In this document: one piece after another, positions 18,676-28,188 of the stretch
Numbering within the stretch: the stretch's first letter is position 1
Layout of the letters: each line of letters opens with the position of its first letter
NCBI RefSeq assembly: GCF_004519315.1
Contig: NZ_SOZE01000006.1
Span: 124,001 to 188,000 of the forward strand
DNA: 64,000 nucleotides
Source of the DNA: Mucilaginibacter psychrotolerans
Lineage (GTDB): Bacteria; Bacteroidota; Bacteroidia; Sphingobacteriales; Sphingobacteriaceae
Reading direction: 5' to 3'
Made by a program: the position numbers and the translations under genes
Notes under the pieces: model-generated
Seen by the model: only the letters and a program-made list of their open reading frames with translations
What the model was told of the DNA's origin: nothing
Databases searched by the model: none

Positions 18676-20718
18676 CTATTCTACTTCTATAAACTCCGGT
18701 TCGTAGGGCGCTACAGTGAAATTACCGGTATAGCTTTTATCAAAAAGGATACTTCTTGATTTTCCACCCATCGGTATTTCCTTGGTTTCTCCCGTTACGT
18801 TAAGGTATAAAAAGTGGTGCTTATCAATTTGCCTGGCCATAACTCCCGCGGGCACCTGGGGGCCTTTTTTTATACCAAGTTCCTCTATCAGTCCGTCAAG
18901 CAATGGGTTCAATACATTGCCGTCGGCAGGTAATCCTACATAAATTGCCCTGCCTTTGCCATATTTGTTAGATGTTATAATTGGGTAATCTTTATCCAAA
19001 CTTGTGATACTGCCCAAAACCTGGGCTGCTTTGGGATCAATGATGTCAAACCGTGTCGATTCTGCATTAACAACAGCCCCTTTATAGTTGACCGCTAATT
19101 TCTTTCCACGATAAGACATTCTTGATATTTCGTTCATCGTTTCTGTTTCCTCATAACCAGCTACCCGTATTCCAAACACATCGCTTAAACGCCCGGGGTG
19201 GGCAGAGGCAAAAACTTTCCCGTTTTCGTCAACCACGGCAGAATTGCTCGTCATAATTACAGTCCCGCCGTTTTTTACAAATTCGCGGATTTTATCGGCG
19301 GTCGCCTCATCCATTACCGTTACGCCGGGCACAAAAAGCAGTTTGTACTTTAATGCGCTTTTACTGATCTCCACAACATTGACATCCATATTACGGCTAT
19401 AAAACAAATTCCAGCAGCTTTGTAACTGTTGGTCCTGCTGCTCGGGGAATGCACTGCTGGCTATCTGGCTGGGAAAAGAGAATGCTAAACCAACCTCGGG
19501 CTTGGGTTTATACGGAAAGAATCTTTCGATCTTCCTGAACTCGGCAGCTACCTTTTTATACTCGTCATATTTGCGGTTGGCAGTGCCGTCCCAGTCGAGC
19601 ATCCCTTCCAGGTATTGTTCTTCGCCCGACCACATACTTTGCCACGTCCATCCGCAAACCATTTCGTTGCCGTACATCAGTGTGGCATACGCTGATTTCC
19701 TGATTGAATTGGGTACCGCTGTCATGGTAGTGAATTCTGTGCACCAGAAAGGGTTTGTACTTTCAAACTGAATACGGGATATGCCGAACAAGGCATTCAT
19801 CACCCCCCAATTGGTTGTTAAAGAATTACCGGGATAAAAGCCTGCGCCTTCACGGGTCATTTTGCCCGAATAAGCAACCTGTGCATAGTCGAAATATTTT
19901 AAGACGCTATAATACCAGGCATTGGTATTGGTAAGCGCCCCGGGTGCATTAATATTAATCTTATCAAGCACTTTGAATAAGATCTGGTTTACCTCATCTG
20001 ATATAAAACGCCTGAAATCCAATATTTTCTCAGGGGCGCCGTTCTTTTCGCCCGCTGCGGGTAGTCCTACCTCATCAAAATCGTTGATCCTGCGTGACCA
20101 ACGCTGCGTAGCCCAGGCTTTGTTAAAATTATCGAGGTTCGAATACTTCGTCGCCAACCAAACCACAAATCTTTTCCTCACCGTTTCCGAATAGGAAATT
20201 GGGCCATCGCCAGATTCATTATCAACACCGAAAGCTAAGAGCGCCGGGTGTTTGGCATAATGCTTTGTAAGTGTATCCGCATAGCGTACAGCATATTTTT
20301 GATACATCGGATCGCCCACATCATCCATATAGCGATGATTTGCATATTGCGCAACGCCGCCGGGACTGGTAACATCAATAGATGGATATTTATGGTGCAG
20401 CCAAATAGGTGCAGGGCGAATAGCGATATCAAGGATAACCTTGATCCCTGCTTTATTCATCATATCCATCACACCATCAAACCATTGAAAATCGAACTTA
20501 CCTTCTGCAGGTTCATAACTATCCCAGGCCAGGTGGCCCATCCGTACCACCCTAAATCCGGCGGCCTTCATCAGCATGATATCCTTTTTTATTTTTTCCT
20601 GGTTTTTATCATCATGTGGATGATAATTGGCACCAACATATAATTCCTGAGCTTTAACCGACAAGGTAGCAAGTAAGAGCGTTGAAATTATCAAAAGTTG
20701 TTTAATGTGTATCTTCAT
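18676..20718 (-). CDS. GH42-like beta-galactosidase
   Basis: 680 residues with a signal peptide (LLIISTLLLATLSVKAQ). The mature protein starts ELYVGANYHPHDDKNQ and carries the GH42 TIM barrel: acid/base E168 in AFGVDNESG, nucleophile E328 in FWCTEFTTM. A trimerisation-like Rossmann domain follows (about 430-600, VGLAFSFPSQ, FVKNGGTVIMTSNSA), then a small C-terminal beta domain. Exo-beta-galactosidase acting on oligosaccharides in the periplasm is the likely role. It heads a minus-strand operon (GH42, beta-helix protein, GH2, truncated GH2). A decayed copy of the 5' end of a related gene lies just upstream (20924-21080). Confidence 0.8.
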   Translation of the reverse strand: MKIHIKQLLIISTLLLATLSVKAQELYVGANYHPHDDKNQEKIKKDIMLMKAAGFRVVRMGHLAWDSYEPAEGKFDFQWFDGVMDMMNKAGIKVILDIAIRPAPIWLHHKYPSIDVTSPGGVAQYANHRYMDDVGDPMYQKYAVRYADTLTKHYAKHPALLAFGVDNESGDGPISYSETVRKRFVVWLATKYSNLDNFNKAWATQRWSRRINDFDEVGLPAAGEKNGAPEKILDFRRFISDEVNQILFKVLDKININAPGALTNTNAWYYSVLKYFDYAQVAYSGKMTREGAGFYPGNSLTTNWGVMNALFGISRIQFESTNPFWCTEFTTMTAVPNSIRKSAYATLMYGNEMVCGWTWQSMWSGEEQYLEGMLDWDGTANRKYDEYKKVAAEFRKIERFFPYKPKPEVGLAFSFPSQIASSAFPEQQDQQLQSCWNLFYSRNMDVNVVEISKSALKYKLLFVPGVTVMDEATADKIREFVKNGGTVIMTSNSAVVDENGKVFASAHPGRLSDVFGIRVAGYEETETMNEISRMSYRGKKLAVNYKGAVVNAESTRFDIIDPKAAQVLGSITSLDKDYPIITSNKYGKGRAIYVGLPADGNVLNPLLDGLIEELGIKKGPQVPAGVMARQIDKHHFLYLNVTGETKEIPMGGKSRSILFDKSYTGNFTVAPYEPEFIEVE

Positions 20719-20923
20719 TTATTTGACAAATATTTTTACCGTTTTTGAAATATTACGTGATGAATTACCTAACTGGAGTATAAATCCCTTTGTTATTTGT
20801 TAAGCAGGGTTTCGCAAATCCAGACAGGTAGAAGCATGGAGGTCAACAATTGATTCTCCACTTAATTCATTATAAGGAATTGATAACTGGTGAGTCAAAT
20901 TTAGCTTAAAGAAGCCCTAATGT
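20719..20923. promoter_or_regulatory. Upstream region of the GH42 operon
   Basis: 205 bases before the GH42 start. It is AT-rich near the gene (AAATATTTTTACCG at 20730-20743) and may hold the operon promoter, because a decayed gene fragment, not an active gene, lies directly upstream. No motif is certain. Confidence 0.3.
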
Positions 20924-21080
20924 TTACTTAAAAAGGGACTTTCTTTTATACAAAACCGACATTTGCTCATTATCATCGTGCGGATGATAATTGGTGCTAA
21001 CTTATAACGATTGGGCTGTAGCCGACCAGGACGTGATCAACAGGATTGAAAATATTAAGAGCGCATTGATTTTTTTTCAT
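20924..21080 (-). pseudogene. Decayed 5' fragment of a third GH42 gene
   Basis: On the minus strand an ATG at 21080 starts MKKNQ; shifting one base in the following run of eight A gives KKINALLIFSILLITSWS, then ATAQSL: a signal peptide ending in AQ. After a TAA the same frame continues VSTNYHPHDDNEQMS, which matches VGANYHPHDDKNQ of the intact GH42 starting at 20718. The match stops after about 15 residues and a stop follows at 20924. So this is the signal peptide plus first strand of a paralogous GH42, broken by a one-base shift and a nonsense codon, with the remainder deleted. It sits just 3' of the GH39 gene, in the same orientation. Confidence 0.7.
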
Positions 21081-21101
21081 AATTGTGTTCAAATGCGTGA
21101 A

Positions 21102-22679
21102 TTAAGATCGTTTGATCAGGTTTACCAGGATAACATCATTTTCCCGGATATCTACTTCGCCGGAATACCTGGCACCCGGTTTTATTTCAATTTGCCGTAT
21201 GGCTACAGGAGAGCCGTTTTGCTCTTTCAACTTTTCAACCTGCTGCTTGTTCAACTGCTTTGGCCGCCCCATATCCATATAACCCGTATAGGCATCATTC
21301 ACGCGGTAGCCTACTTTATAAATTTCCATGGTGTACTTTCCGGCAGGCATATGGGATAAATTGAGTTTCACTTTACCTTTTGACCTCGCCGGCAGATCTT
21401 TGATATAATAAGCCTGGTTATTAACCGAATCGGGCAGTGTATAGGTATAGTCCCACAGCAATAGCTGCATTCCTCCCTTATCATTTTTGCAAGCCCATGA
21501 ACGGGTATCGGTATTAGCTAACTCAGTCTTTCCGAGTTTATTCATCAATTGATAAGCATAGAACGCCGGCTTGTTTATGCCCTGGATGTTGAGCAAACCG
21601 AAGCCACCATGAAAAGGCGTGTAACGCGGACCTGGTTCTTCAAACACATCGGTAAAAACCCAGTACGACATGGAGTTGGCTGCGCTGCCAACTTGCTTTA
21701 GTTTCTCTAAAATATAGGCAGCCTCGTGATAGCTATCGTGCACAGGGTCAGCCGGCGTGTAGGATGAGCTCCATTCTGTATAATGCAGCTCGAGGCCGGG
21801 TATAGCCGATTGGGCGATTTGCTTACGGGTATTCAACACGTCGCCGCTTACCGAGAGCGAATCTTTACTCAACACCGTGCCCGAGTTGCCATACTCATCC
21901 AAAAAGCCCTGCTTTACACCATAGGAATGGGTGCTGACGAAGTCGATAGGGATATTGTTTTTGCTGCAATGTGCTATCATCTCCGGAACCCAGGCAGCAC
22001 CTGCGGTAGCCGGCCCGCCCACCTTATATGAAGGGTTTACGCCTTTAACTGCCTTTGCTGTATAATCATAGAGTTTAAAATAATCCTCCTGCGTACCCGT
22101 CCAAAATCCGGGAGATAAGTTAGGCTCATTCCATACTTCAAAATACCAGGATTTTACCTCTTCGGCACCATATCGTTCTGTAAAATGCTGAACAAGGTTG
22201 CTAATGAGTGCCTGCCATTTGTTATAATCTTTCGGCGGGGTAACGTTGCCGCGCCACCAAAAAATGGTTTGGTTTCCGCTTGCGAGGGCATTAGGCATAA
22301 ATCCCAGCTCTACAAAAGGTTTCATCCCAATTTTATGCAGAAAATCGAAAAGCGCATCTGCATACATGTAGTTATATTGCGGAATCCCTTTCGAGTCTTC
22401 GGTGTACACGGCCATATCATCGGTAAGCAGCCCGTGCATCCTTATATACTTAAAGCCGCATTGCTTTTTTACGTATTCCAGTTGTTGTTGCCAGTCGGCA
22501 CGTAGTCCTTCGTTTGCCCGGCCTGCACCTATGCAGGTGTTAAACATAGTAGCAAGCTTGCCCGATGTTTTATTTAAATCTACGTTGATAACGCGTTGGC
22601 CATATACATTTGCAAAACAAGCAAATTGCCAAACCACCAGTACCCAAATTATTTTCTTCATTTGTTTGTTACTCTTCAT
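21102..22679 (-). CDS. GH39 glycosidase (beta-xylosidase-like)
   Basis: 525 residues with a signal peptide (IIWVLVVWQFACFANVYGQ). GH39 hallmarks: acid/base E185 in WYFEVWNEPN, nucleophile E302 in ELHYTEWSSSY, and the loop KVGGPATAGAAWVPE. A beta-sandwich follows from about residue 400. The family holds beta-xylosidases and related exo-enzymes; xylose or arabinose release is the likely role. It starts only 4 nt after the stop of the second GH42 gene, so the two are translationally adjacent. A second in-frame ATG (MKKIIW, 22661) is an alternative start that leaves a better-formed signal peptide. Confidence 0.85.
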   Translation of the reverse strand: MKSNKQMKKIIWVLVVWQFACFANVYGQRVINVDLNKTSGKLATMFNTCIGAGRANEGLRADWQQQLEYVKKQCGFKYIRMHGLLTDDMAVYTEDSKGIPQYNYMYADALFDFLHKIGMKPFVELGFMPNALASGNQTIFWWRGNVTPPKDYNKWQALISNLVQHFTERYGAEEVKSWYFEVWNEPNLSPGFWTGTQEDYFKLYDYTAKAVKGVNPSYKVGGPATAGAAWVPEMIAHCSKNNIPIDFVSTHSYGVKQGFLDEYGNSGTVLSKDSLSVSGDVLNTRKQIAQSAIPGLELHYTEWSSSYTPADPVHDSYHEAAYILEKLKQVGSAANSMSYWVFTDVFEEPGPRYTPFHGGFGLLNIQGINKPAFYAYQLMNKLGKTELANTDTRSWACKNDKGGMQLLLWDYTYTLPDSVNNQAYYIKDLPARSKGKVKLNLSHMPAGKYTMEIYKVGYRVNDAYTGYMDMGRPKQLNKQQVEKLKEQNGSPVAIRQIEIKPGARYSGEVDIRENDVILVNLIKRS

Positions 22680-22683
22680 ACAA

Positions 22684-24774
22684 TTATTCTGTCCACACCA
22701 GTACGCCTGCGGGCTTTAGTGTCTTTTCCCCAATTAAAATTTTTGCATTTCCCGGCAGGTTCACGGTATAATCCGCTGATGAATAATTTAATGCCGTATA
22801 AAAACCATCGCGCCAATAAACAAAAACGCCGGGAGGATAGTCCTCAGTTGTAGCACCGGCATCTTTATAAATCTGCTTCAACAGATCTTTTTCCAATTTA
22901 GCATCATCGGTATCTACGCCAATATAGGTTACGTCCCCTTTGCCTATCCGGTGTTTTACCACAGCCGATTTTCCTTTATAGAACTGATTAGCATATGTAG
23001 CCAGCACCTCAGCAGTATTGTCAGCCGTAAGCAGATCCGCCCAGCTATGCCATGGATAATGATTCGAATTCATCAATATATCGCCTTTACCGTATGATGA
23101 AAGCATATCCGTTTGGCTGATATGGGCACCTATCAGGTTTGAAATTGGCATAGCCGCCTCTCCTTCCCAAAAATGACCTCTGCGATCTTTAGTAGCGGTA
23201 CGGCAAGTAACAATCAGGTGGCCGCCTTTTGCTACATAGTCGTTCCATTTTTTTACCAGCGCAGAATCAACCATTTCATAGGCGGGAACGATCACAACCT
23301 TATACTTCGACAAATCGGCTGTTTCCGCTATTACATCCACAGGGGCTCCTAACGACTTTGCCGTTTTAAGAAATTTTACCGGATAATCCCACGTGTTCCA
23401 TTGTCCTGTTTGTCTTTGTCTGTCGATGCTCCAATAGTTCTCTACATTCCAAAGCAGGGCTGTTGACCGTGCTGCCAGCTTTGCCGGCATTTTTGAGCCG
23501 GATATAAAGCTCTTTCGCAATGCTGTTATTTCTTTCATAAACTGCATGTAGTCTTTACCGCCCTGCGAAGGTGTTACGCCATCTGTTTGAATCACACCCG
23601 AATGATATTGTTCTGCACCAGATAAAATTTGACGAAAACGATAAGAGCAAGCGATCTTTCCACCGGCAGCAAAGCTGTGGTACAGCCATAAGCGCACGGT
23701 ACCCGGCAAAAGCAGGGGGTTGTAGCTGCCCCAGTTTACCGGCCCCGGCTGTATCTCCATAACCCCGGAGACTCCGCCCACAGATTTGTAATATTCTGAA
23801 GCAAAAAGGACCAAATCCGGATTGCCTAATCGAAAACCAGAATCGCCAATATTGTCCGTACCGCCGTTTGGATAGGCTGTATAGATCGCAAAGTCCAGTT
23901 TCCCGGTACGATTAGGGTCCGACCCGGTACAAACAGCGGTATAGTTGGTTGTAATAAATTGTGTCTTTGAAACGTAATTGCGTAAAACATCGGCCTGAAA
24001 ATCAAGAAAGGCAGCTTGTGCATCTGCCGAATACCTTTTAAAATCGAGCAAGGCATGAGGATTGTTACCCCACCAGCCTACCAGGTTGGTATTGGGGATG
24101 ATTACCTGATCGAAGTTATTAAACCACTGGCTCCAGAAGGCGGCACCCCAGGCTGTATTTAAGGCATCGATGGTTTTGTATTTATTTTTCAGCCACGTTC
24201 TGAACGCTTCCTGCGATGAGGGGCTATAATCGGGAACAGCGCCGGGTTCATTATCTATCTGCCACCCTATTACATTGCTGTTTTGCCCGTATCTCCTGGC
24301 CATTTCGGTTACTATCCTTTTTACATAGCCACGAAATTTGGGGTTGACCATAGACTCCAGTCCGCGCGTGCCGTTCTCCGCGCGGATATAATGGCCATCC
24401 ATTACAAATGTCTCCGGGTAGTTTATCCGCATCCATGTTGGGGTGGTTGCAGAAGGTGTGCATAGCAATACTTTTACATGATATTTTGCGCACAGGTTGA
24501 GCACTTTGTCGAGCCAGGCAAATTCGAATTTCCCTTCTTCAGGCTCCATCTTATACCAGGCAAATTCGGCCAGGTGCACAAACTCGAAACCCATCTCTGA
24601 CATTTTTTTTATATCCCTTTCCCACTGGGTTTCGCTCCAATGCTCGGGGTAATAATAAATACCCGTTGTAACCAAATCGCGCTCCGGGAAGAACTGGTTG
24701 GCTTGCTGTGCCTTTAATGCTACTGATGTTATCAGCAGCATTAATAATAGTAATATCGTTACTAATTTTCGCAT
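22684..24774 (-). CDS. GH42 beta-galactosidase
   Basis: 696 residues from the ATG at 24774, chosen because it puts a standard signal peptide (MRKLVTILLLLMLLITSVAL) at the N terminus; another in-frame ATG lies at 24822. GH42 motifs are strong: TTGIYYYPEHWSETQWERDI at the start of the barrel, acid/base E176 in GWQIDNEPG, nucleophile E340 in GVMEIQPGPVNW. The Rossmann-like domain (KVVIVPAYEMVDSALV, GGHLIVTCRTA) and a C-terminal beta domain complete the family plan. It should remove beta-linked galactose. First gene of a GH42-GH39 pair that lies downstream of the terminator at 24961-24992, so it probably has its own promoter in 24823-24950. Confidence 0.88.
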   Translation of the reverse strand: MRKLVTILLLLMLLITSVALKAQQANQFFPERDLVTTGIYYYPEHWSETQWERDIKKMSEMGFEFVHLAEFAWYKMEPEEGKFEFAWLDKVLNLCAKYHVKVLLCTPSATTPTWMRINYPETFVMDGHYIRAENGTRGLESMVNPKFRGYVKRIVTEMARRYGQNSNVIGWQIDNEPGAVPDYSPSSQEAFRTWLKNKYKTIDALNTAWGAAFWSQWFNNFDQVIIPNTNLVGWWGNNPHALLDFKRYSADAQAAFLDFQADVLRNYVSKTQFITTNYTAVCTGSDPNRTGKLDFAIYTAYPNGGTDNIGDSGFRLGNPDLVLFASEYYKSVGGVSGVMEIQPGPVNWGSYNPLLLPGTVRLWLYHSFAAGGKIACSYRFRQILSGAEQYHSGVIQTDGVTPSQGGKDYMQFMKEITALRKSFISGSKMPAKLAARSTALLWNVENYWSIDRQRQTGQWNTWDYPVKFLKTAKSLGAPVDVIAETADLSKYKVVIVPAYEMVDSALVKKWNDYVAKGGHLIVTCRTATKDRRGHFWEGEAAMPISNLIGAHISQTDMLSSYGKGDILMNSNHYPWHSWADLLTADNTAEVLATYANQFYKGKSAVVKHRIGKGDVTYIGVDTDDAKLEKDLLKQIYKDAGATTEDYPPGVFVYWRDGFYTALNYSSADYTVNLPGNAKILIGEKTLKPAGVLVWTE

Positions 24775-24956
24775 CTGTAAATACTGCTTTACGGTAGAAG
24801 GTGTTATACGTTGTATCATCAATTTCTATTCAACATTATCAATAATGTCGTAGGTTATAAGTTCGGGGGATATATAAGTTCTATTACCGGCATAAATGCC
24901 ATTATCAAAGCTTGATTCATAGGGCATTATTTTTTATATCGTCCTTTTTTTTATAT

Positions 24957-24996
24957 AAAAGATCATCTGAACTGTATTCTGTTCAGATGATCTTTT
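24957..24996. terminator. Strong bidirectional terminator after the GH5 gene
   Basis: GATCATCTGAAC (24961-24972) and GTTCAGATGATC (24981-24992) form a perfect 12-bp stem with an 8-base loop, with A-runs before and T-runs after on both strands. It lies 60 nt beyond the GH5 stop and should end the SusC-SusD-SGBP-GH5 transcript. Confidence 0.85.
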
Positions 24997-25051
24997 TTAC
25001 CACCCGCAATAGGTGAACTAGCGAAAGGTTTTATATTAATGCTGATTTTTT

Positions 25052-26587
25052 TTAAAACCCTGCGCCTTTTTTTAGCGAATCTAATGCATTTTGGTCTCCA
25101 ATATATGCAGGCGCACCGGTATTTGGCCGTTGAAATATACCGCTGGCCCATAAAAACGGTATAACACCATGTGCTTTGGCTTGCTTTGTAATATAAGCAT
25201 AATAATGCCAACCCGATCTTAACGCCAATACCGAATCAGCCGGGTATCCGGTCAATCTCTGCGCGTGATATTGAATGTCAAATTCGCCCATAACCACCGG
25301 AATACCCTTATCAGAAAACTTTGTTTTAACGGCTTTAAAGGCGTTATCCATGTATGATTCTTCTGTTGAGGCAACGCAATTGCGATCCAGGAAGAGCGGG
25401 TTGGTTGTATGAAAATCTTTCCCCCAGAAATATAGCTCTTTTCCCCAGCTTGCATCGTAAGGTGTGGTACTACCATACCCACCTAATATGCAAAATTGCG
25501 GCGGGCTATAATAGTGAAACTCTACCATCATTTTTTGAGGCGTAGGGTCGGTAGGCAGTGTTGCCGGTTTATACACATTAGCCGGATCGAGATACGACGT
25601 AAGCAAATCAAGTGATGTAGAAGGCGACTGAATGACTATTGTACGATAAGTATTTTTACCACCGGTGCTGCGCACTGCGTCAACAAACGACTGATGATAA
25701 CGCATTAAGGTATTGGTTGTAGGTACATCATTCGCATTGGGTTCGTTGGCACTGGCAAATATCAAATGCTCGTCAAAATCACGCATCGATGTGGCTATCT
25801 GCTGCCATATTGCCTTATGTTTGGCATTAACCGTATCCTGCTTAGCACCCGTAACTGTACAATCAACATAACCCTCGTGGTGGGTGTTCAATATCACGTA
25901 CATATTGTCGTTGATGCAATATTGAACAACTTCCTTTACGCGGGCGAGCCACAGCGGGTCTATTTCTGAAGTTCGGTTATTGATAATGTGGTTACTCCAG
26001 GTGCAGGGAATCCTTATAGCATTCATACCGGTTGATTTTACCAGATCAATCAGCTGCTGGGTAACTTTCGGGTTTCCCCATCCGGTTTCCCATCCGGGCG
26101 CATCCAAAGTGTTATAAATATTCCATCCCATCGTCATTTTCGCGGCAAGTTGCGCAGCAGTGCTGCCCATACCCGTGGCATCGGGCGCCTTTGGCGATAC
26201 ATTGTACGATGGATAAATTATAGCATCCTGTAGTACAGTGATGCGCCTGCTTTGGCCATTGCCTGATGCTATAGTTAAAAGAACCGAGCGCCTTGCGCCT
26301 GTTGAATTCGCTGCGGCTTTAAATTCGATGGTTGCATCGCCACCATTGCCCGATGTTGGGCTTAGATGAAGCCATCCTATACCTGTTGTATCAACGCTCC
26401 ATGAGGCATTAGCAGAAAAGGCCAAAGGCACCGTACCGCCACCTTCGGGTATAGTATCTGTTATATTGCCTAGCGTAAGCTGCGGGATTACTTTGTCGTT
26501 TTTTTTGCAGGAAACGGCAACTATCATAGCAATAGCTATCCCCACAACCCAATATGCCGTTTCCATTTTCATTTTAATTATTTTCAT
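25052..26587 (-). CDS. BACON-GH5 endo-beta-glucanase lipoprotein (endo-xyloglucanase-like)
   Basis: 511 residues. The N terminus is a lipoprotein signal with the lipid cysteine at about C27 (AVSCKKND). Residues about 38-122 form a BACON domain (WSVDTTGIGWLHLSPTSGNG), and about 145-505 a GH5 barrel: MGWNIYNTLDAPGWETGWGN, acid/base E282 in FASANEPN, nucleophile E435 in VVMGEFDIQ. BACON followed by GH5 is the plan of the Bacteroides ovatus xyloglucan endo-enzyme, so a surface endoglucanase cutting xyloglucan (or a mixed-linkage glucan) into oligosaccharides for SusCD uptake is likely. Last gene of the susC operon, after an intercistronic hairpin and before the terminator at 24961. Upstream ATGs at residues 6 and 8 make the exact start uncertain. 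Confidence 0.87.
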   Translation of the reverse strand: MKIIKMKMETAYWVVGIAIAMIVAVSCKKNDKVIPQLTLGNITDTIPEGGGTVPLAFSANASWSVDTTGIGWLHLSPTSGNGGDATIEFKAAANSTGARRSVLLTIASGNGQSRRITVLQDAIIYPSYNVSPKAPDATGMGSTAAQLAAKMTMGWNIYNTLDAPGWETGWGNPKVTQQLIDLVKSTGMNAIRIPCTWSNHIINNRTSEIDPLWLARVKEVVQYCINDNMYVILNTHHEGYVDCTVTGAKQDTVNAKHKAIWQQIATSMRDFDEHLIFASANEPNANDVPTTNTLMRYHQSFVDAVRSTGGKNTYRTIVIQSPSTSLDLLTSYLDPANVYKPATLPTDPTPQKMMVEFHYYSPPQFCILGGYGSTTPYDASWGKELYFWGKDFHTTNPLFLDRNCVASTEESYMDNAFKAVKTKFSDKGIPVVMGEFDIQYHAQRLTGYPADSVLALRSGWHYYAYITKQAKAHGVIPFLWASGIFQRPNTGAPAYIGDQNALDSLKKGAGF

Positions 26588-26628
26588 GTTATTTTGTTCT
26601 ATCTAAAAAAGGCCGTCTGTTAATTGGT

Positions 26629-26664
26629 TAACGGTCCCCGGCAGCATGCCGCCGGGGACCGTTA
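26629..26664 (-). other. Intercistronic hairpin between glycan-binding protein and GH5 genes
   Basis: TAACGGTCCCCGGC and GCCGGGGACCGTTA form a perfect 14-bp stem around an 8-base loop, directly after the SGBP stop and 42 nt before the GH5 start. A T-run (CCTTTTTTAG) follows only about 20 nt later, so it is not a standard terminator. It may act as a partial terminator or an RNA-stability/processing element. Confidence 0.75.
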
Positions 26665-26666
26665 GT

Positions 26667-28163
26667 TTATTTGATTTTTACAACTCTAAAGTTGTCAAAA
26701 GCACCATAGAAGCCGGTTGATGTTGCAGTGGTGTTATAGTTATGTAAATACACCGTGCACGCAGTATTCCCTGAAGTTCCTGTTAAATCAGAGATTTTGG
26801 CTATAGACGCACCCTTGCCTTCTCCCAGCGTAGCATCTTTTTTGCGGAACTCTGATAACGGTATGGTTACAGTTACCCATTTTTTTGTAGAATAAGGCTT
26901 TGTTGTAGTACCAGATGTTTGCCATGGTTCCCACCTGGCTATCGGACTGTCGCTCACTCCACTTAAAATATCGATGGTACCGCCATTCCAGGCTTGGGGT
27001 ACGCTTACCTCAAATTTAAACGCCCATTTATCAACCGGGTCGCTTAGGTTAGCCGTTGGCACCCACTGTGCGCCATTCATCAATATCGCATAACTGGAGT
27101 ATGTATTTCCTTCACCGGCTGACAGGATGTTGTTTTTCAGCGTCATGAACTGCGTTAAATTTCCGGGAAAATCAGGGTTATATGGAGGCCATCCGGCCGA
27201 GGGATCGCCACTGTAAACGCTGGCACCACCCCACCATTGCCAATTAAAGTTGCCACCCCACTCCCAGTCTGATATCCTGCCGGTTTGAACATCATTTACA
27301 TTGAACACCGTAGTTGCTGTGCCAAATTTTGTAGTGACTGATACCGGGCCGCTTTGCGTGAGCACAGGTAAAACAAACCCAAGGGAACTGCCATCGGCTG
27401 CTACGTTAAACGAAGTAATTGTAGTACCGGCAAAAGTTAGCGCTTCAATATTTTTAAGGTAGGTACCATGAACATAAACCGAATCACCGGCCAAAGCGTT
27501 TTCATTAGAAATGCGGCTGATGGTTGGCGTTGCCACTATTTTTAAATTAACTGAACCGCTTTTGGTTACCAGCGATATCTGATCGGATGGCGTTAGTGGT
27601 GGCATAAGAAAACCGAGCGAAGTTCCGTCAAGGTTCGATTTAAACGATGAAATTTTTGTACCCCCGTAAGAAAAGTTTTGAACCAATACTAAATTTGTAC
27701 CATAAAGGAATACGGAATCGCCCGGGGCGGCAAACACATTAGAAATAGCGGTGATGGTAGGTGCTGCAGGCCCTAGTTTAAAAGAGAACGTTGTTGAACC
27801 GCTTGCTGTAGCATACTCCACTGTATAGAGTTTAGCGGTATCAATTTGTGAAAACTGAATGGCAGGTATTTGTACCACAGCACTGTTAGGCGCAAATAAT
27901 GCGGTATTGAATGAGGCCGCTACACCATCAAAATTTATCTGCGTAGCATTTTGCAAATTTTGCCCGGTTATTACCACCCATTGGCCAGTTGCCACAGCAC
28001 TATGCAAAACCGTATCGTTTGGCGATGCTACATAACTCTTGATGCTCGAAATAATAGGGGCGGGACCAATTGCGCCATCTTTTTTACATGCCGGCAGTAA
28101 AGCCACCATCATCAAGATAAGCGGCAAACAACACAACAAGCGTAAGTATGATTTATTTTTCAT
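26667..28163 (-). CDS. Surface glycan-binding lipoprotein with IPT/TIG domains (SGBP-B-like)
   Basis: 498 residues with a lipoprotein signal (MMVALLPACKKDG). Three IPT/TIG-like Ig domains follow, at about 37-120, 125-208 and 210-292, each with the repeated pattern APGDSVFLYGTNL / ALAGDSVYVHGTYL. The C-terminal ~200 residues (from ISDWEWGGNFNWQWWGG) form an aromatic-rich beta-sandwich, the expected glycan-binding module. In xyloglucan-type loci this position, right after SusD, is held by such binding proteins. It captures polysaccharide at the cell surface and has no catalytic motif. Cotranscribed with SusD (25 nt apart) and GH5. Confidence 0.85.
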   Translation of the reverse strand: MKNKSYLRLLCCLPLILMMVALLPACKKDGAIGPAPIISSIKSYVASPNDTVLHSAVATGQWVVITGQNLQNATQINFDGVAASFNTALFAPNSAVVQIPAIQFSQIDTAKLYTVEYATASGSTTFSFKLGPAAPTITAISNVFAAPGDSVFLYGTNLVLVQNFSYGGTKISSFKSNLDGTSLGFLMPPLTPSDQISLVTKSGSVNLKIVATPTISRISNENALAGDSVYVHGTYLKNIEALTFAGTTITSFNVAADGSSLGFVLPVLTQSGPVSVTTKFGTATTVFNVNDVQTGRISDWEWGGNFNWQWWGGASVYSGDPSAGWPPYNPDFPGNLTQFMTLKNNILSAGEGNTYSSYAILMNGAQWVPTANLSDPVDKWAFKFEVSVPQAWNGGTIDILSGVSDSPIARWEPWQTSGTTTKPYSTKKWVTVTIPLSEFRKKDATLGEGKGASIAKISDLTGTSGNTACTVYLHNYNTTATSTGFYGAFDNFRVVKIK

Positions 28164-28188
28164 GACAATATTTTAAAAAAGTTTTTAA

